A stretch of DNA of 37,380 nucleotides from Phycisphaerae bacterium (GTDB lineage Bacteria > Planctomycetota > Phycisphaerae > UBA1845 > JAFGLZ01), in NCBI GenBank assembly GCA_016927755.1, contig JAFGLZ010000034.1:1-37380 (forward strand), in the 5' to 3' direction. Shown here one piece after another: positions 23,858 to 32,393 of this stretch (the first letter of the stretch is position 1; each line of letters starts with the position of its first letter). The notes under the pieces are model-generated. The model saw only the letters and a program-made list of their open reading frames with translations, was not told the DNA's origin and ran no database searches. A program made the position numbers and the translations under genes.

Positions 23858-24826
23858 TTATGCGAGTGTGATGTCGCCCACTTCTTCGTCCTTCGCGCTA
23901 GCGCGCGTCGGCCCCGACCATCGGACCATCTCGATGCCCTCATCGCGGACCACGCCCGCGAGGCGCTCCATCGTCGCCGGCGCGAGCAGCGGCTCTGCGG
24001 CCAGGTCAAAACTGCGGCCGAGCATCTCGTACTTCGACGTGCAAAGGTTCGAGAACGCCAACAGGTCGTAGCGCTCCAGCGTCCCGACGCGCGTCCGGAG
24101 GTGTTCGGCGATGCCTCGGAGGTTCTCCTCGTCATCGGTGCATCCCGGGATGACGGGCGTGCGGACCCAGACCGGCAGACCCGCCGCGACGACGCGATCG
24201 AGGTTGCCCAGAACCTTGTCCAGCGGCACGCCGGTCAGACGCTCGTGATCCTCCGGACGGATTAGCTTCAGATCGAACAGCACCAGGTCGACCAGCGGCA
24301 GCACCGCCTCCAGCCAATCCCCCCGGGCGAAGCCAGACGTATCGAGGGCGACATGCAGGTCCTCGTCTTGGCATCGGGGCAGGAACGCCGTCAAGAAGGC
24401 GTGCTGCATCAGCGGCTCGCCGCCCGAGAGCGTCACGCCGCCCCCGGAGGTCTCATAGAACGTGCGGTCCTTCAGAACCTCGACGATCAACGCGTCTGCG
24501 TCGTATTCCTTGCCTACCCGCTCCAGCGCCCCCGTCGGACAGGCGTCGACGCACCGGCCGCACGCCCGGCAAACCGCCCGGTCGATGCGAACACCGTCCT
24601 CGCCGATTCGGATCGCGCCCCGCTCGCACGTCGCGGCGCAGTCGCCGCAGGCCATGCAGATCGCGCGCTGCCACAGCACCTGGGGTTCCGCGTCGATGCC
24701 CTCCGGGTTGTGGCACCACGTGCAGGTCAGCGGGCAGCCCTTGAAGAAGAGCGTCGTCCGAATGCCCGGACCGTCCTCCGTGCTGAATCGTTGGATGTTG
24801 AATAGCGTGCAGGACGGCGTCGTCAT
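23858..24826 (-). CDS. Glycyl radical enzyme activating enzyme (radical SAM)
   Basis: A 322-residue protein. The radical-SAM cluster motif is CPLTCTWC (Cys31, Cys35, Cys38), followed by HNPEG, then two 4Fe-4S ferredoxin motifs, CMACGDCAATC and CRACGRCVDAC, as in the long PflA-like activases. SGGEPL and the downstream barrel are intact. It abstracts hydrogen from the C-terminal glycine of its partner using S-adenosylmethionine. It overlaps or abuts the end of the glycyl radical enzyme gene. In-frame ATGs at 24847 and 24862 would add 7 or 12 residues; 24826 was chosen because the family begins near this residue, but none has a perfectly spaced ribosome site. Partner specificity is inferred from the pairing. 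Confidence 0.88.
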   Translation of the reverse strand: MTTPSCTLFNIQRFSTEDGPGIRTTLFFKGCPLTCTWCHNPEGIDAEPQVLWQRAICMACGDCAATCERGAIRIGEDGVRIDRAVCRACGRCVDACPTGALERVGKEYDADALIVEVLKDRTFYETSGGGVTLSGGEPLMQHAFLTAFLPRCQDEDLHVALDTSGFARGDWLEAVLPLVDLVLFDLKLIRPEDHERLTGVPLDKVLGNLDRVVAAGLPVWVRTPVIPGCTDDEENLRGIAEHLRTRVGTLERYDLLAFSNLCTSKYEMLGRSFDLAAEPLLAPATMERLAGVVRDEGIEMVRWSGPTRASAKDEEVGDITLA

Positions 24827-24836
24827 CTCGGGGCGA

Positions 24837-27242
24837 TCATCCTCCATGCGACACGCGCGCAATGATCTCGTCCTGAATCTCCTTGCCCAGCGTCACGAAG
24901 TAGGCGTTGTACCCCGTCACGCGGACGAGTAGATTCCGGTACTCGGCCGGGTTGGCTTGGGCCTGCCGAAGCGTCTCGGCGTCGATGACGTTGATCTGCA
25001 GGGCGGTCCCGCCCTCGCTGGCGTACGCCCTCAGAAACGCCGCCAGCTTCTCAATGTGCTCCTCGTCCCGCAACAGCGACGGCGAGAGCGTGATCGTGTG
25101 ACTGTCGCCGTTCGGCGCGGTCTCGAGACCGAGCTTGCCGGTCGAACGTGTGTTGGCCGTCGGGCCCAGACGATCGCAACCCGTCACCGGACACGACCCG
25201 TTGCTCAGGTACGTCCCGCGCTTCCGCCCGTCGGGCGTCGCCGCCGTCTTCGGGGCGTAGGCCACCCAGTAGTTCCACGAGAGGTATCCGCCCCGGTAGC
25301 GCTTGCCGGTCGCCGGGGTCACCTTTCGCGCCACCCGCTCCGTCCAGAACGTCGAGACCTCCCGGGCGATCGCATCGGCCCGGTCGTCGTCGTTGCCGTA
25401 CTTCGGGGCCTTGGTCGCCAGCAGGCGACGCAGCTTCTCGTGGCCCTCGTAGTTCGCCTCCATGGCGCCGGCCAGTTCCGGCATCGTGACGCGCCGATCC
25501 TCGAACACGAGCTTCCGCACCGCCAGCAGCGAGTCAACCGCCGTCGCCAGCCCGATGCCTTCCACCGTCAGGTAGTTGTGCTCGGCCCCCCCGGCCGTGA
25601 CGTCCTTGCCCCCCGCTGAGCAGCCGTCGACCAACAAAGACAGGAACGGCGTCGGCGCAAAGCGGGCCCGGATCGCGTCCGCCTGGTTGTTCACGTCGAT
25701 GATCCAGTCGATGAGGTGCCCGAGCTGTGTCCTGAACGCGGCGTGGAACTCCTCGAAGCTCGTGAAGTCGGCGGCCTGTCCCGTCCTCGGCCCGATCTGC
25801 CGGCCCGTCGCCTGGTCTCGTCCGTCGAACATGGCGAGCTCCACCGCCTTGGCCAGGTTCAGGTTCACGTCTACCGTGCCCGAGCGGTCGTTGCCCTGGA
25901 GCGTGTTCTCGAGGCAGCCCACCGGGGCGTAGTCCCACAGGTGCTCCTTGGGCAGGCCCTGCCAGGCAAGACCCCTCATCGACTTCTCGTCGAAGTTCAG
26001 CAGGAACGGCGAGCCCTGCGCGTGGGCGATCAGCTCCGCAACCCGCTTCAGCAGATCCGGCGGCGTGGCCGTATGCAGTCGCACGTTCGGCTTCGGCTCG
26101 AGCAGGTTCATCTGGCCGATCACGTCCAGCAGCACCCAGGTCAGCGGGTTGGCGGCGTCCTTGCCGTCCGCGTCGATGCCCCCCAGCGTAATGAGCTGGC
26201 CGAACGATGAGTTGATCCCCTGATTGTTGCCGACCCGTCCCTGATAGTCGTAGGCGTAGTTGTGCTTGATCCACCAGCACTGGATCAGCTCACGGGCCTG
26301 CGCCTCGCTCAGCCGACCCTCGTCCAGGTCTCGCTGGTAGTACGGATACAGGTACTGATCGATCCGCCCCGGCGAGAGGCCCGGCCCGGGGTAGCTCTCG
26401 GCCGCCATGATCAGCATGTGCAGGAACCACAGCCCCTGAAGCGCCTCCTGAAGCGTCGTCGGCGGCGCCCACGGGACCTTCCGGCAGATCCGGGCGATCT
26501 CCCGAAGCTCCGCGGCCCGATCGAGGTCGCTCGTTTCGTCCGCCAATCGTTCAGCCAGATCGGCATACCGACCCGCGAAAGCATGCGCCGCGTGCGCGAC
26601 TCGGATCAAACCGCGCCGGAACGCGTTGGCTTGCTTGTCGTCCGAACCGTCGATGTGGCCCTGGATCTCCTCGACGAGCCCACGCAGCCCCACGCGAAGC
26701 GCCTTGGCATAGTTGGGGATCAGGTGCCCCGGAATCGCCCCGCAGTTGCCCACCCCCAACGCGTCCAGGTCTCGGACACCGTCGAGAAACCTGCGCTCCA
26801 TCTCGTCGTATTGGCGGGTCTCGTCTCGGCTCAGCGTCAGCGAGAGCGCGGTGTTGAACTGCCCGCCGACGACTAGCTCGCCGTCGAGGATCTGAACCGG
26901 TAGATGCTTCTCGATGACCTCGGCGAAGAACTCCGCTCGTCGCAGTGCATTCGGATTGCCGTAGAGATGGTCGGGCACCGGAACCGTCTTGGCACACGCG
27001 GCCAGGGAATCTTCATAGGCGGCTAGGAAGGGGATCATCTCCGGAACAATGGTCCAACTATGGGGGCACCATACGCGGTCCCAGTCGGCCCCGGTCCCGA
27101 ACGGCATGACCTCGTTTCGGAAGTGATCGCGCTCTCGGAAAGAGAAGTACTCGTCGCGAAGCCGCTTGACCCGATCGGATAGCTCAATCGACGGACGCCA
27201 GAGGCTGCCTGATCCCGCCTGGACGGTGCACGTATCGGTCAC
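24837..27242 (-). CDS. Glycyl radical enzyme (pyruvate formate-lyase superfamily, unknown subtype)
   Basis: An 801-residue enzyme. The glycyl radical motif RVTGYNAYF contains Gly777, and the active site VGCLEN has thiyl Cys443 and base Glu445. The Cys-x-Glu arrangement places it with eliminase, dehydratase and decarboxylase-type glycyl radical enzymes, not with pyruvate formate-lyase (two adjacent cysteines). The first about 110 residues are unusual: a Trp/His-rich stretch around 45-70 (ADWDRVWCPHSW) and LDGELVVGGQFN at 119-130 instead of the common motifs. No bacterial microcompartment gene is near. The start is GTG with GAGGG about 12 bases upstream. It leads the operon with the activase. 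The substrate is unknown. Confidence 0.9.
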   Translation of the reverse strand: MTDTCTVQAGSGSLWRPSIELSDRVKRLRDEYFSFRERDHFRNEVMPFGTGADWDRVWCPHSWTIVPEMIPFLAAYEDSLAACAKTVPVPDHLYGNPNALRRAEFFAEVIEKHLPVQILDGELVVGGQFNTALSLTLSRDETRQYDEMERRFLDGVRDLDALGVGNCGAIPGHLIPNYAKALRVGLRGLVEEIQGHIDGSDDKQANAFRRGLIRVAHAAHAFAGRYADLAERLADETSDLDRAAELREIARICRKVPWAPPTTLQEALQGLWFLHMLIMAAESYPGPGLSPGRIDQYLYPYYQRDLDEGRLSEAQARELIQCWWIKHNYAYDYQGRVGNNQGINSSFGQLITLGGIDADGKDAANPLTWVLLDVIGQMNLLEPKPNVRLHTATPPDLLKRVAELIAHAQGSPFLLNFDEKSMRGLAWQGLPKEHLWDYAPVGCLENTLQGNDRSGTVDVNLNLAKAVELAMFDGRDQATGRQIGPRTGQAADFTSFEEFHAAFRTQLGHLIDWIIDVNNQADAIRARFAPTPFLSLLVDGCSAGGKDVTAGGAEHNYLTVEGIGLATAVDSLLAVRKLVFEDRRVTMPELAGAMEANYEGHEKLRRLLATKAPKYGNDDDRADAIAREVSTFWTERVARKVTPATGKRYRGGYLSWNYWVAYAPKTAATPDGRKRGTYLSNGSCPVTGCDRLGPTANTRSTGKLGLETAPNGDSHTITLSPSLLRDEEHIEKLAAFLRAYASEGGTALQINVIDAETLRQAQANPAEYRNLLVRVTGYNAYFVTLGKEIQDEIIARVSHGG

Positions 27243-27603
27243 GGCCTGGTACCCTCTGTCGCCCGGACGTCCGAAGCCTCTGGCTGGGGTGTGATCCTAG
27301 TGGGCCTTGCTCGGAGGTCCCGCGTTCTGCTATGCCCGCCTGACTTCAACGTACCGATGTGGGGCAGGGGAGTCAATTCGTCGTTCGGGCGTTGATGAGC
27401 AAGCGGGCGGTTCTTCGGCGAACCGAAGCTCCACGGCCAGACCTGACGAAGGTGTTGTCCAGTGCATGCTGTTGCTCAGACCCACGCGGCGTCGGCCGTG
27501 GGACAACCCCTGACAGGCAATGCACTCCCTCGGTGCCGCCAAGGCCGGTAGAATGCGACAACCGGAAGGGGGGGACGATTGACGTGATTGAGGTCCAGTA
27601 GCT
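27243..27603. other. 361-bp gap holding a structured inverted-repeat element
   Basis: No gene is supported here. GGTGTTGTCC (27451-27460) is complementary in nine of ten positions to GGACAACCCC (27501-27510); CCCACG/CGTGGG (27481-27486, 27497-27502) and AGTGCAT/ATGCACT (27461-27467, 27520-27526) can pair as alternatives, so a folded RNA or DNA element is likely. CTTCGG/CCGAAG at about 27412-27430 forms a small hairpin. By eye the region is less GC-rich than its surroundings. Its nature is unknown. Confidence 0.4.
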
Positions 27604-28056
27604 ATGAATCGATATGCTTCGATCTACAAGAGACGCAATCTGTTCCTATTCGTCCCCGTTTCCCGCACAACTGTCGGATTGGGGAGAATCCACGAGCCTT
27701 GTATCGTTGTCGACGAGGGTGCCCCAGATCACCAGCTCGGAGAAGCCCTGCGCAGCGCGTTGGCCCGCTCCAGGGAGGGCATCCCCCATCCGTATCCCGA
27801 AGTTGGAGGCAGGACCATGCCCGGCCATGTGTTAGTTGAGGCTGCTGGCGTCAAATCCTACTCGACGTTCGTCAAGGGCGCGGTTAGCGCTTCGGCCCTC
27901 GACCATGGCGAGACCATCCGGCTGGTTCCGGATGAGAACCGCGGTGTGAGGAAAGGATTCGTGCCGTTGAGCGACCTTGACATGCTGCTGCTATCGACCT
28001 GCCAGGACGACGAACTTGGTGCGGCAGTGCGCGAGGTGATCTCACGGAGCACTTGA
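27604..28056 (+). CDS. Small protein resembling immunity proteins (unassigned)
   Basis: A 150-residue protein without signal or membrane segment. AGVKSYSTFVKGA (around residue 81-93) and IRLVPDENRGVRKGFVPL recall, from memory, a group of small proteins annotated as contact-dependent-inhibition or polymorphic-toxin immunity proteins, but the match could not be tested. The first half repeats the theme (RNLFLFVPVSRTTVGLGR). GAGGT lies 10 bases before the ATG. Codon and base usage look AT-richer than in the neighbours, which fits recent acquisition. No toxin gene is adjacent. If the resemblance fails, it is simply a hypothetical protein. Confidence 0.6.
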   Translation: MNRYASIYKRRNLFLFVPVSRTTVGLGRIHEPCIVVDEGAPDHQLGEALRSALARSREGIPHPYPEVGGRTMPGHVLVEAAGVKSYSTFVKGAVSASALDHGETIRLVPDENRGVRKGFVPLSDLDMLLLSTCQDDELGAAVREVISRST

Positions 28057-28303
28057 ATGCGAATCCAGAGCGCGCCTGGGCATGATGAACACCTTCGAGG
28101 GATTGTGGGACACCCTACAATCGTCAACCAGATCAGGGGATGCCGTGCTCGCCTTCTTGCGGCCAATTGGCCGGACAAGAGGTCCTCAAGATCAGCGCCG
28201 CGGTCGTCGCACCTGTCCTGCTGGTCGCTTCACTCTGCAGGGCTAAGCTCCTCCGGAGGATTCCTGCCGGAGCGAACCGGTCGCACCAGATGAGGTACGC
28301 ATC

Positions 28304-31300
28304 ATGCCCAAGAGGATACGCAGGGCTTCGATCCCCTCGACGATGACCGAGTACTCCACTTCTCCGTCTCGGCTGTCTTCGATCATGTGTGCCGTGTTGG
28401 CCATCGCCGCCGCATCAGGACAGGCTGCTCCTGAGGACGTCGACGCCGATCCGGAGTTCGTGTTCTGTTGTCGCGCCGACAATGACCTGTACCGCGTCAT
28501 GGGTGAGAATGGCGCCGTCTGCCCGCGCTACGCCAATGCGGCCGAGGCCGTGCGTCAGGCGCCGTCCGGCGCCGGCGTGCTGATTCTGGCGGACGGCTAT
28601 CCCAAGAAGAAGACGGAGGTGGACGCCGCCCTATTCGAGGCAGCCGCCGGAAAGAAGCTCCGGTTGTACATCGAGTTCCCGGCGATGCTGCCCGGCGCAA
28701 CCATCGGCAACCCCACCTATCTCAAGACCGGCCCCTACGGCGCGATCGTGGAACGGACCGTCGTGGCGTCAGACGCCTTCGGTCCCCAACTCCGCAAGAT
28801 GCGGATCCTCATGATTAACGACTCCCACTATCTGCCCGTCACGGCCGACAAGCCGCACCTGGTTCTGGCACGGGTCGAAGGCTACGACACAGCCGTCTAC
28901 GGCCTGCCCAAGGCAACTCATCCGATCCTCTTCGAGCATCCCCGCACCGGCGCTCTGGTGGCGACCACCAAGCTCAGCCAGTTCGTCTCGGCCCGCTACG
29001 CCCCGACCGAGGCCTGGCCGTGGGCGTGGAAGATGATCCTCGAGTGGCTACAGCCCGGTAAGCCCGCGCCGCTTCTGAAATGGACGCCGACCGTCCGTCC
29101 CATGTACTCGCCGCGCGACGCGCTGCCGGACAGCGCGCAGAGACTATCGGCTCAACGCGGCACGGAGTATTACGGCAAGTCGCGCCTCTACATCCATCCG
29201 TCGTGGCCCGCGGACACCGGGATCGATCCGCTGCCCGCCGACTGGCCGGTAGGCGATGGGACCCACGGCATCGGCGAGTGCTACATCTCCAAGCGCATCT
29301 TCAACGACGGCACGCAGGCCGTCAGCCGAACCGTTCGCGCCGACTGCAACCTGGAAGCCGCGATGGGGCTGGCCTGCGGCGCCGCGTTGCTGAACGACCC
29401 GGCATACAAGGTTACTGCCCAGAAACTCAACGATCTCGTCTTCTTCAACTCCATCCTGTGCGGCGGGCCTCGAGCCGATCCGGCCAGCCCTTCCTACGGC
29501 CTGATCGGTGGCTCCACCCAGAGTCCAGGCCTCTACTGGGGCGACGACAACGCACGGGCCCTGCTCAGTGCCATCGCCTCCGCTGCCCTGCTACGGTCTG
29601 ATCGCTGGAGCGAATCCATCGTGCGAGGCGTCCTGGCCAACTTCCGGACCACCGGCCTCTACGGCTTCCGCCCTCAGAACATCGCCGAAGACAAACTGCA
29701 ACAGGTCGGCTGGCGCCCGTTCTACCGGTCCCCGCACGTCGACTACTGCCCCCACATGGAGGCATGGCTCTGGCCCGTGTACCTGTGGCTCTACGAACAG
29801 AGCAAGTTCGCTCCACTGCTCGATCGAGCACGCAACGGCTCCCGCATGATGATGGCCGCCTATCCCCACTGGCGGCTTGAAGCCAACCGCGTCGAGACCG
29901 AGCGATGTCGCATGCTCCTGCCTCTGGCATGGCTCGTGCGCGTCGATGACACGCCGGAGCATCGGCAGTGGCTGGAGACGATCGCCCACTACGTCATCGA
30001 CCTGCAGGACGCCTCCGGGGCGATCCCGCAGATCCCCGGTCACGTCGTCGCCTCGAACGAAGACTTCGGAACCGGCGAATGCGCCCTGACACATGCTGCG
30101 GGCGATCCGGCCACGGATGCCCTGTACGCCATCAACTTCGCCTTCGTCGGCATGCACGAAGCCGCCGCTGCCACGGGCAACCCGGCCTATGCCGAGTCCG
30201 CCGCTCGGATGGCGGATTTCTTCATTCGCACCCAGACCCGCAGCGAGAGACACCCCGAGCTTGACGGTACGTGGTACCGCAGCTTCGATTACAGGAAGTG
30301 GGACTACTGGGGCTCCGACGGCGACGCAGGCTGGGGCGTCTGGACCAACGAGATCGGCTGGACCCACAGTTGGATCACGACGGTACTCGCATTACGAGAG
30401 TTGAAGACCAGTCTGTGGGATCTTGGCAAGACCGTTCGCGTGTCCGGGCTCTTCGACACCCACCGTAAGACAATGTTGCCCGATGAGGAGCTCGCTGAAC
30501 GTATGAAGATCGATCTAGCCGGACCCTGGAGCTTCCTGCCCGACCGAAAGGACGAGGGGCTGACCGCGGGTTACTTCGCGGAGGGCCTCGACGCGTCGTC
30601 CTGGCGGCAGGTCACGGTGCCCATCGCCTTCGACCAGTGTGGTCCGGACATGGACCGCTACATCGGCGTCGGATGGTTCCGGCGCGCTGTCGACGTTCCC
30701 GAGGCGATGCGAGGACGCCGCGTCACCCTCCGTTTCCAGGGCATCAACTACAACGCCACGGTCTGGGTAAACGGCAAACAGGTCGGCGAGAACCACGATG
30801 CCTTCCTCCCCTTTGAGATCTCGGTAGGCGACGTCATTCAGTACGGCCGCAATAACCTGATCGTCCTTCGGGTGGACAATATCCGGCAGCGGGCGCAGTT
30901 CCCCCTGTTTGAAGGCTGGCTCGGCCAGGGCGGGTTCCTGCGTGAGGCCGCGCTGGTCGCGAGCGACCCCCTTTCTATTGAACAGGTCGCTATCCAGGCG
31001 GAGCCCGATGCCGCCGGCGGCCGACTTTGCTTGAAGGCGTTCGTGGTCAACCATCGGTCCACATCCGCACAGGCTCGACTCCGTGTCGAAGTCGACGAAA
31101 TCTCCGGCCGAAGCGTGGGGCGACTCACGTCATCCGTGGCGGAGGTCCGGCCGGGCAGTTCGAGTGAGCTCAGCATCGAGGCGGCGCTCGCCGATGCGAA
31201 ACCGTGGTCACCGGGGCAGCCAAACCTCTACCGAGCCAAGGTATACCTCCTCGAGAAAGACAAACCGGTCGACGTGGCAACGACCCGATTCGGCTTTCGA

Positions 31301-32281
31301 AAGGTCGAGGTCAAGGACGCCAAGATCTGCCTGAACGGCAAACCGGTGCTCCTGTTGGGCTTCAACCGGCACGAGGACTCCCCGCGAACCGGGATGGCGG
31401 TGGACCTCGAGCAGGCCCGAGCCGACTTCACGGCCATGAAGCAGATCGGCTGCAACTACGTCCGTTTCTGCCACTACCCCCATCACCCCGGCGAGCTCGA
31501 CCTGTGCGATGAGCTCGGGCTCCTGGTGATGATCGAGAGCTCCATGAACGAGTGGGGACATGTGGATCACCCGGATCCGGGCGGCGGCTTCAGTCTGACC
31601 CCGCAAGACGCGCCGCTCGTCGTCGAGAACGGCAAACGCACGATTCGAAAGATGGTGAAGCGCGACCGGAACCATCCGTGCGTGATCCTGTGCTCGGTGG
31701 GTAATGAATCCGCGGAGGAACGCACCGATGTCGTCGCGGGCAACAGCGAGCTCGTTGAATACGGCCGCCGGCTGGATCCGACGCGGCTGTGGACCCACGT
31801 CTCGAACTCGTTCAACAAGCCGGGCTACGAGGCGTTCTATCGGTCCGACGACGTCATCACGATCAACTGCTACCCCACCCATCACATCAAAGTGGACGAT
31901 ACGAGCTTGCGGGAGAAGTCCCCGCAATCGACGCGGTTCATGCAGGAGGTCACACAGAAGCTGCACCGGCTCTTTCCGGACAAGCCCATCGTCCTTGGCG
32001 AATTCGGCTACCCCGGAGGCGAGAGCGGGCCGCGGGGCGCCGAGATCCAGGCCGTCGCCACCGAAGCCGAGTTCAACGGCCTGACGGCGCCCTACGTGAG
32101 CGGCATGAGTCTGTGGTGCTACGCCCGACATCCCTGGGCAACTGGTGCCGGCTATGCCGGTAATCAGCTCATCAGTCCTTACGGCTACGTCAGTCGAGAT
32201 CGCAAAACTCGCTTTCCCGCAATGACGGTCGTGGAACGGATGTACAAGCAAAGGGCCAATCAGTCCGACGCTGGCAAGTAG
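28304..32281 (+). CDS. Giant two-module protein: alpha/alpha-barrel-like region fused to a GH2 glycosidase
   Basis: A 1325-residue protein. Residues about 45-330 are a mixed beta/alpha region (ThuA- or amidotransferase-like by eye) and about 330-720 are rich in paired helices with aromatic motifs (YWGDDNARALL, ECALTHAAGD), like an alpha/alpha-barrel. From about 734 a complete glycoside hydrolase family 2 unit follows: sugar-binding jelly roll (MKIDLAGPWSFL), immunoglobulin-like domain and catalytic barrel with acid/base Glu1135 in SVGNESAEE and nucleophile Glu1233 in VLGEFGYPG. Typical GH2 enzymes are 600-1100 residues, so the N-terminal half is an extra module. A signal peptide is likely (about residues 14-42), so it is exported. 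GH2 activity is probably beta-glucuronidase, galactosidase or mannosidase-like. Confidence 0.82.
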   Translation: MPKRIRRASIPSTMTEYSTSPSRLSSIMCAVLAIAAASGQAAPEDVDADPEFVFCCRADNDLYRVMGENGAVCPRYANAAEAVRQAPSGAGVLILADGYPKKKTEVDAALFEAAAGKKLRLYIEFPAMLPGATIGNPTYLKTGPYGAIVERTVVASDAFGPQLRKMRILMINDSHYLPVTADKPHLVLARVEGYDTAVYGLPKATHPILFEHPRTGALVATTKLSQFVSARYAPTEAWPWAWKMILEWLQPGKPAPLLKWTPTVRPMYSPRDALPDSAQRLSAQRGTEYYGKSRLYIHPSWPADTGIDPLPADWPVGDGTHGIGECYISKRIFNDGTQAVSRTVRADCNLEAAMGLACGAALLNDPAYKVTAQKLNDLVFFNSILCGGPRADPASPSYGLIGGSTQSPGLYWGDDNARALLSAIASAALLRSDRWSESIVRGVLANFRTTGLYGFRPQNIAEDKLQQVGWRPFYRSPHVDYCPHMEAWLWPVYLWLYEQSKFAPLLDRARNGSRMMMAAYPHWRLEANRVETERCRMLLPLAWLVRVDDTPEHRQWLETIAHYVIDLQDASGAIPQIPGHVVASNEDFGTGECALTHAAGDPATDALYAINFAFVGMHEAAAATGNPAYAESAARMADFFIRTQTRSERHPELDGTWYRSFDYRKWDYWGSDGDAGWGVWTNEIGWTHSWITTVLALRELKTSLWDLGKTVRVSGLFDTHRKTMLPDEELAERMKIDLAGPWSFLPDRKDEGLTAGYFAEGLDASSWRQVTVPIAFDQCGPDMDRYIGVGWFRRAVDVPEAMRGRRVTLRFQGINYNATVWVNGKQVGENHDAFLPFEISVGDVIQYGRNNLIVLRVDNIRQRAQFPLFEGWLGQGGFLREAALVASDPLSIEQVAIQAEPDAAGGRLCLKAFVVNHRSTSAQARLRVEVDEISGRSVGRLTSSVAEVRPGSSSELSIEAALADAKPWSPGQPNLYRAKVYLLEKDKPVDVATTRFGFRKVEVKDAKICLNGKPVLLLGFNRHEDSPRTGMAVDLEQARADFTAMKQIGCNYVRFCHYPHHPGELDLCDELGLLVMIESSMNEWGHVDHPDPGGGFSLTPQDAPLVVENGKRTIRKMVKRDRNHPCVILCSVGNESAEERTDVVAGNSELVEYGRRLDPTRLWTHVSNSFNKPGYEAFYRSDDVITINCYPTHHIKVDDTSLREKSPQSTRFMQEVTQKLHRLFPDKPIVLGEFGYPGGESGPRGAEIQAVATEAEFNGLTAPYVSGMSLWCYARHPWATGAGYAGNQLISPYGYVSRDRKTRFPAMTVVERMYKQRANQSDAGK

Positions 32282-32393
32282 ATCGGGGCGTAGAGGAGCA
32301 TGGGGCAGGAGCGTCGAAATTCGGAGTGCGGAATTGCCGGACACCATACTGATCTCTTGACGCTGGATCGAACGCCCGGATACCTTGCCTCCC

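Noticed and set aside
27451..27526. Integron attC site
   Set aside because: The expected GTTRRRY core and its complement are not both present, and no integrase gene is in the window.
28140..28346. 68-residue frame before the GH2 gene
   Set aside because: No domain or ribosome site, and it overlaps the start of the large gene in another phase.
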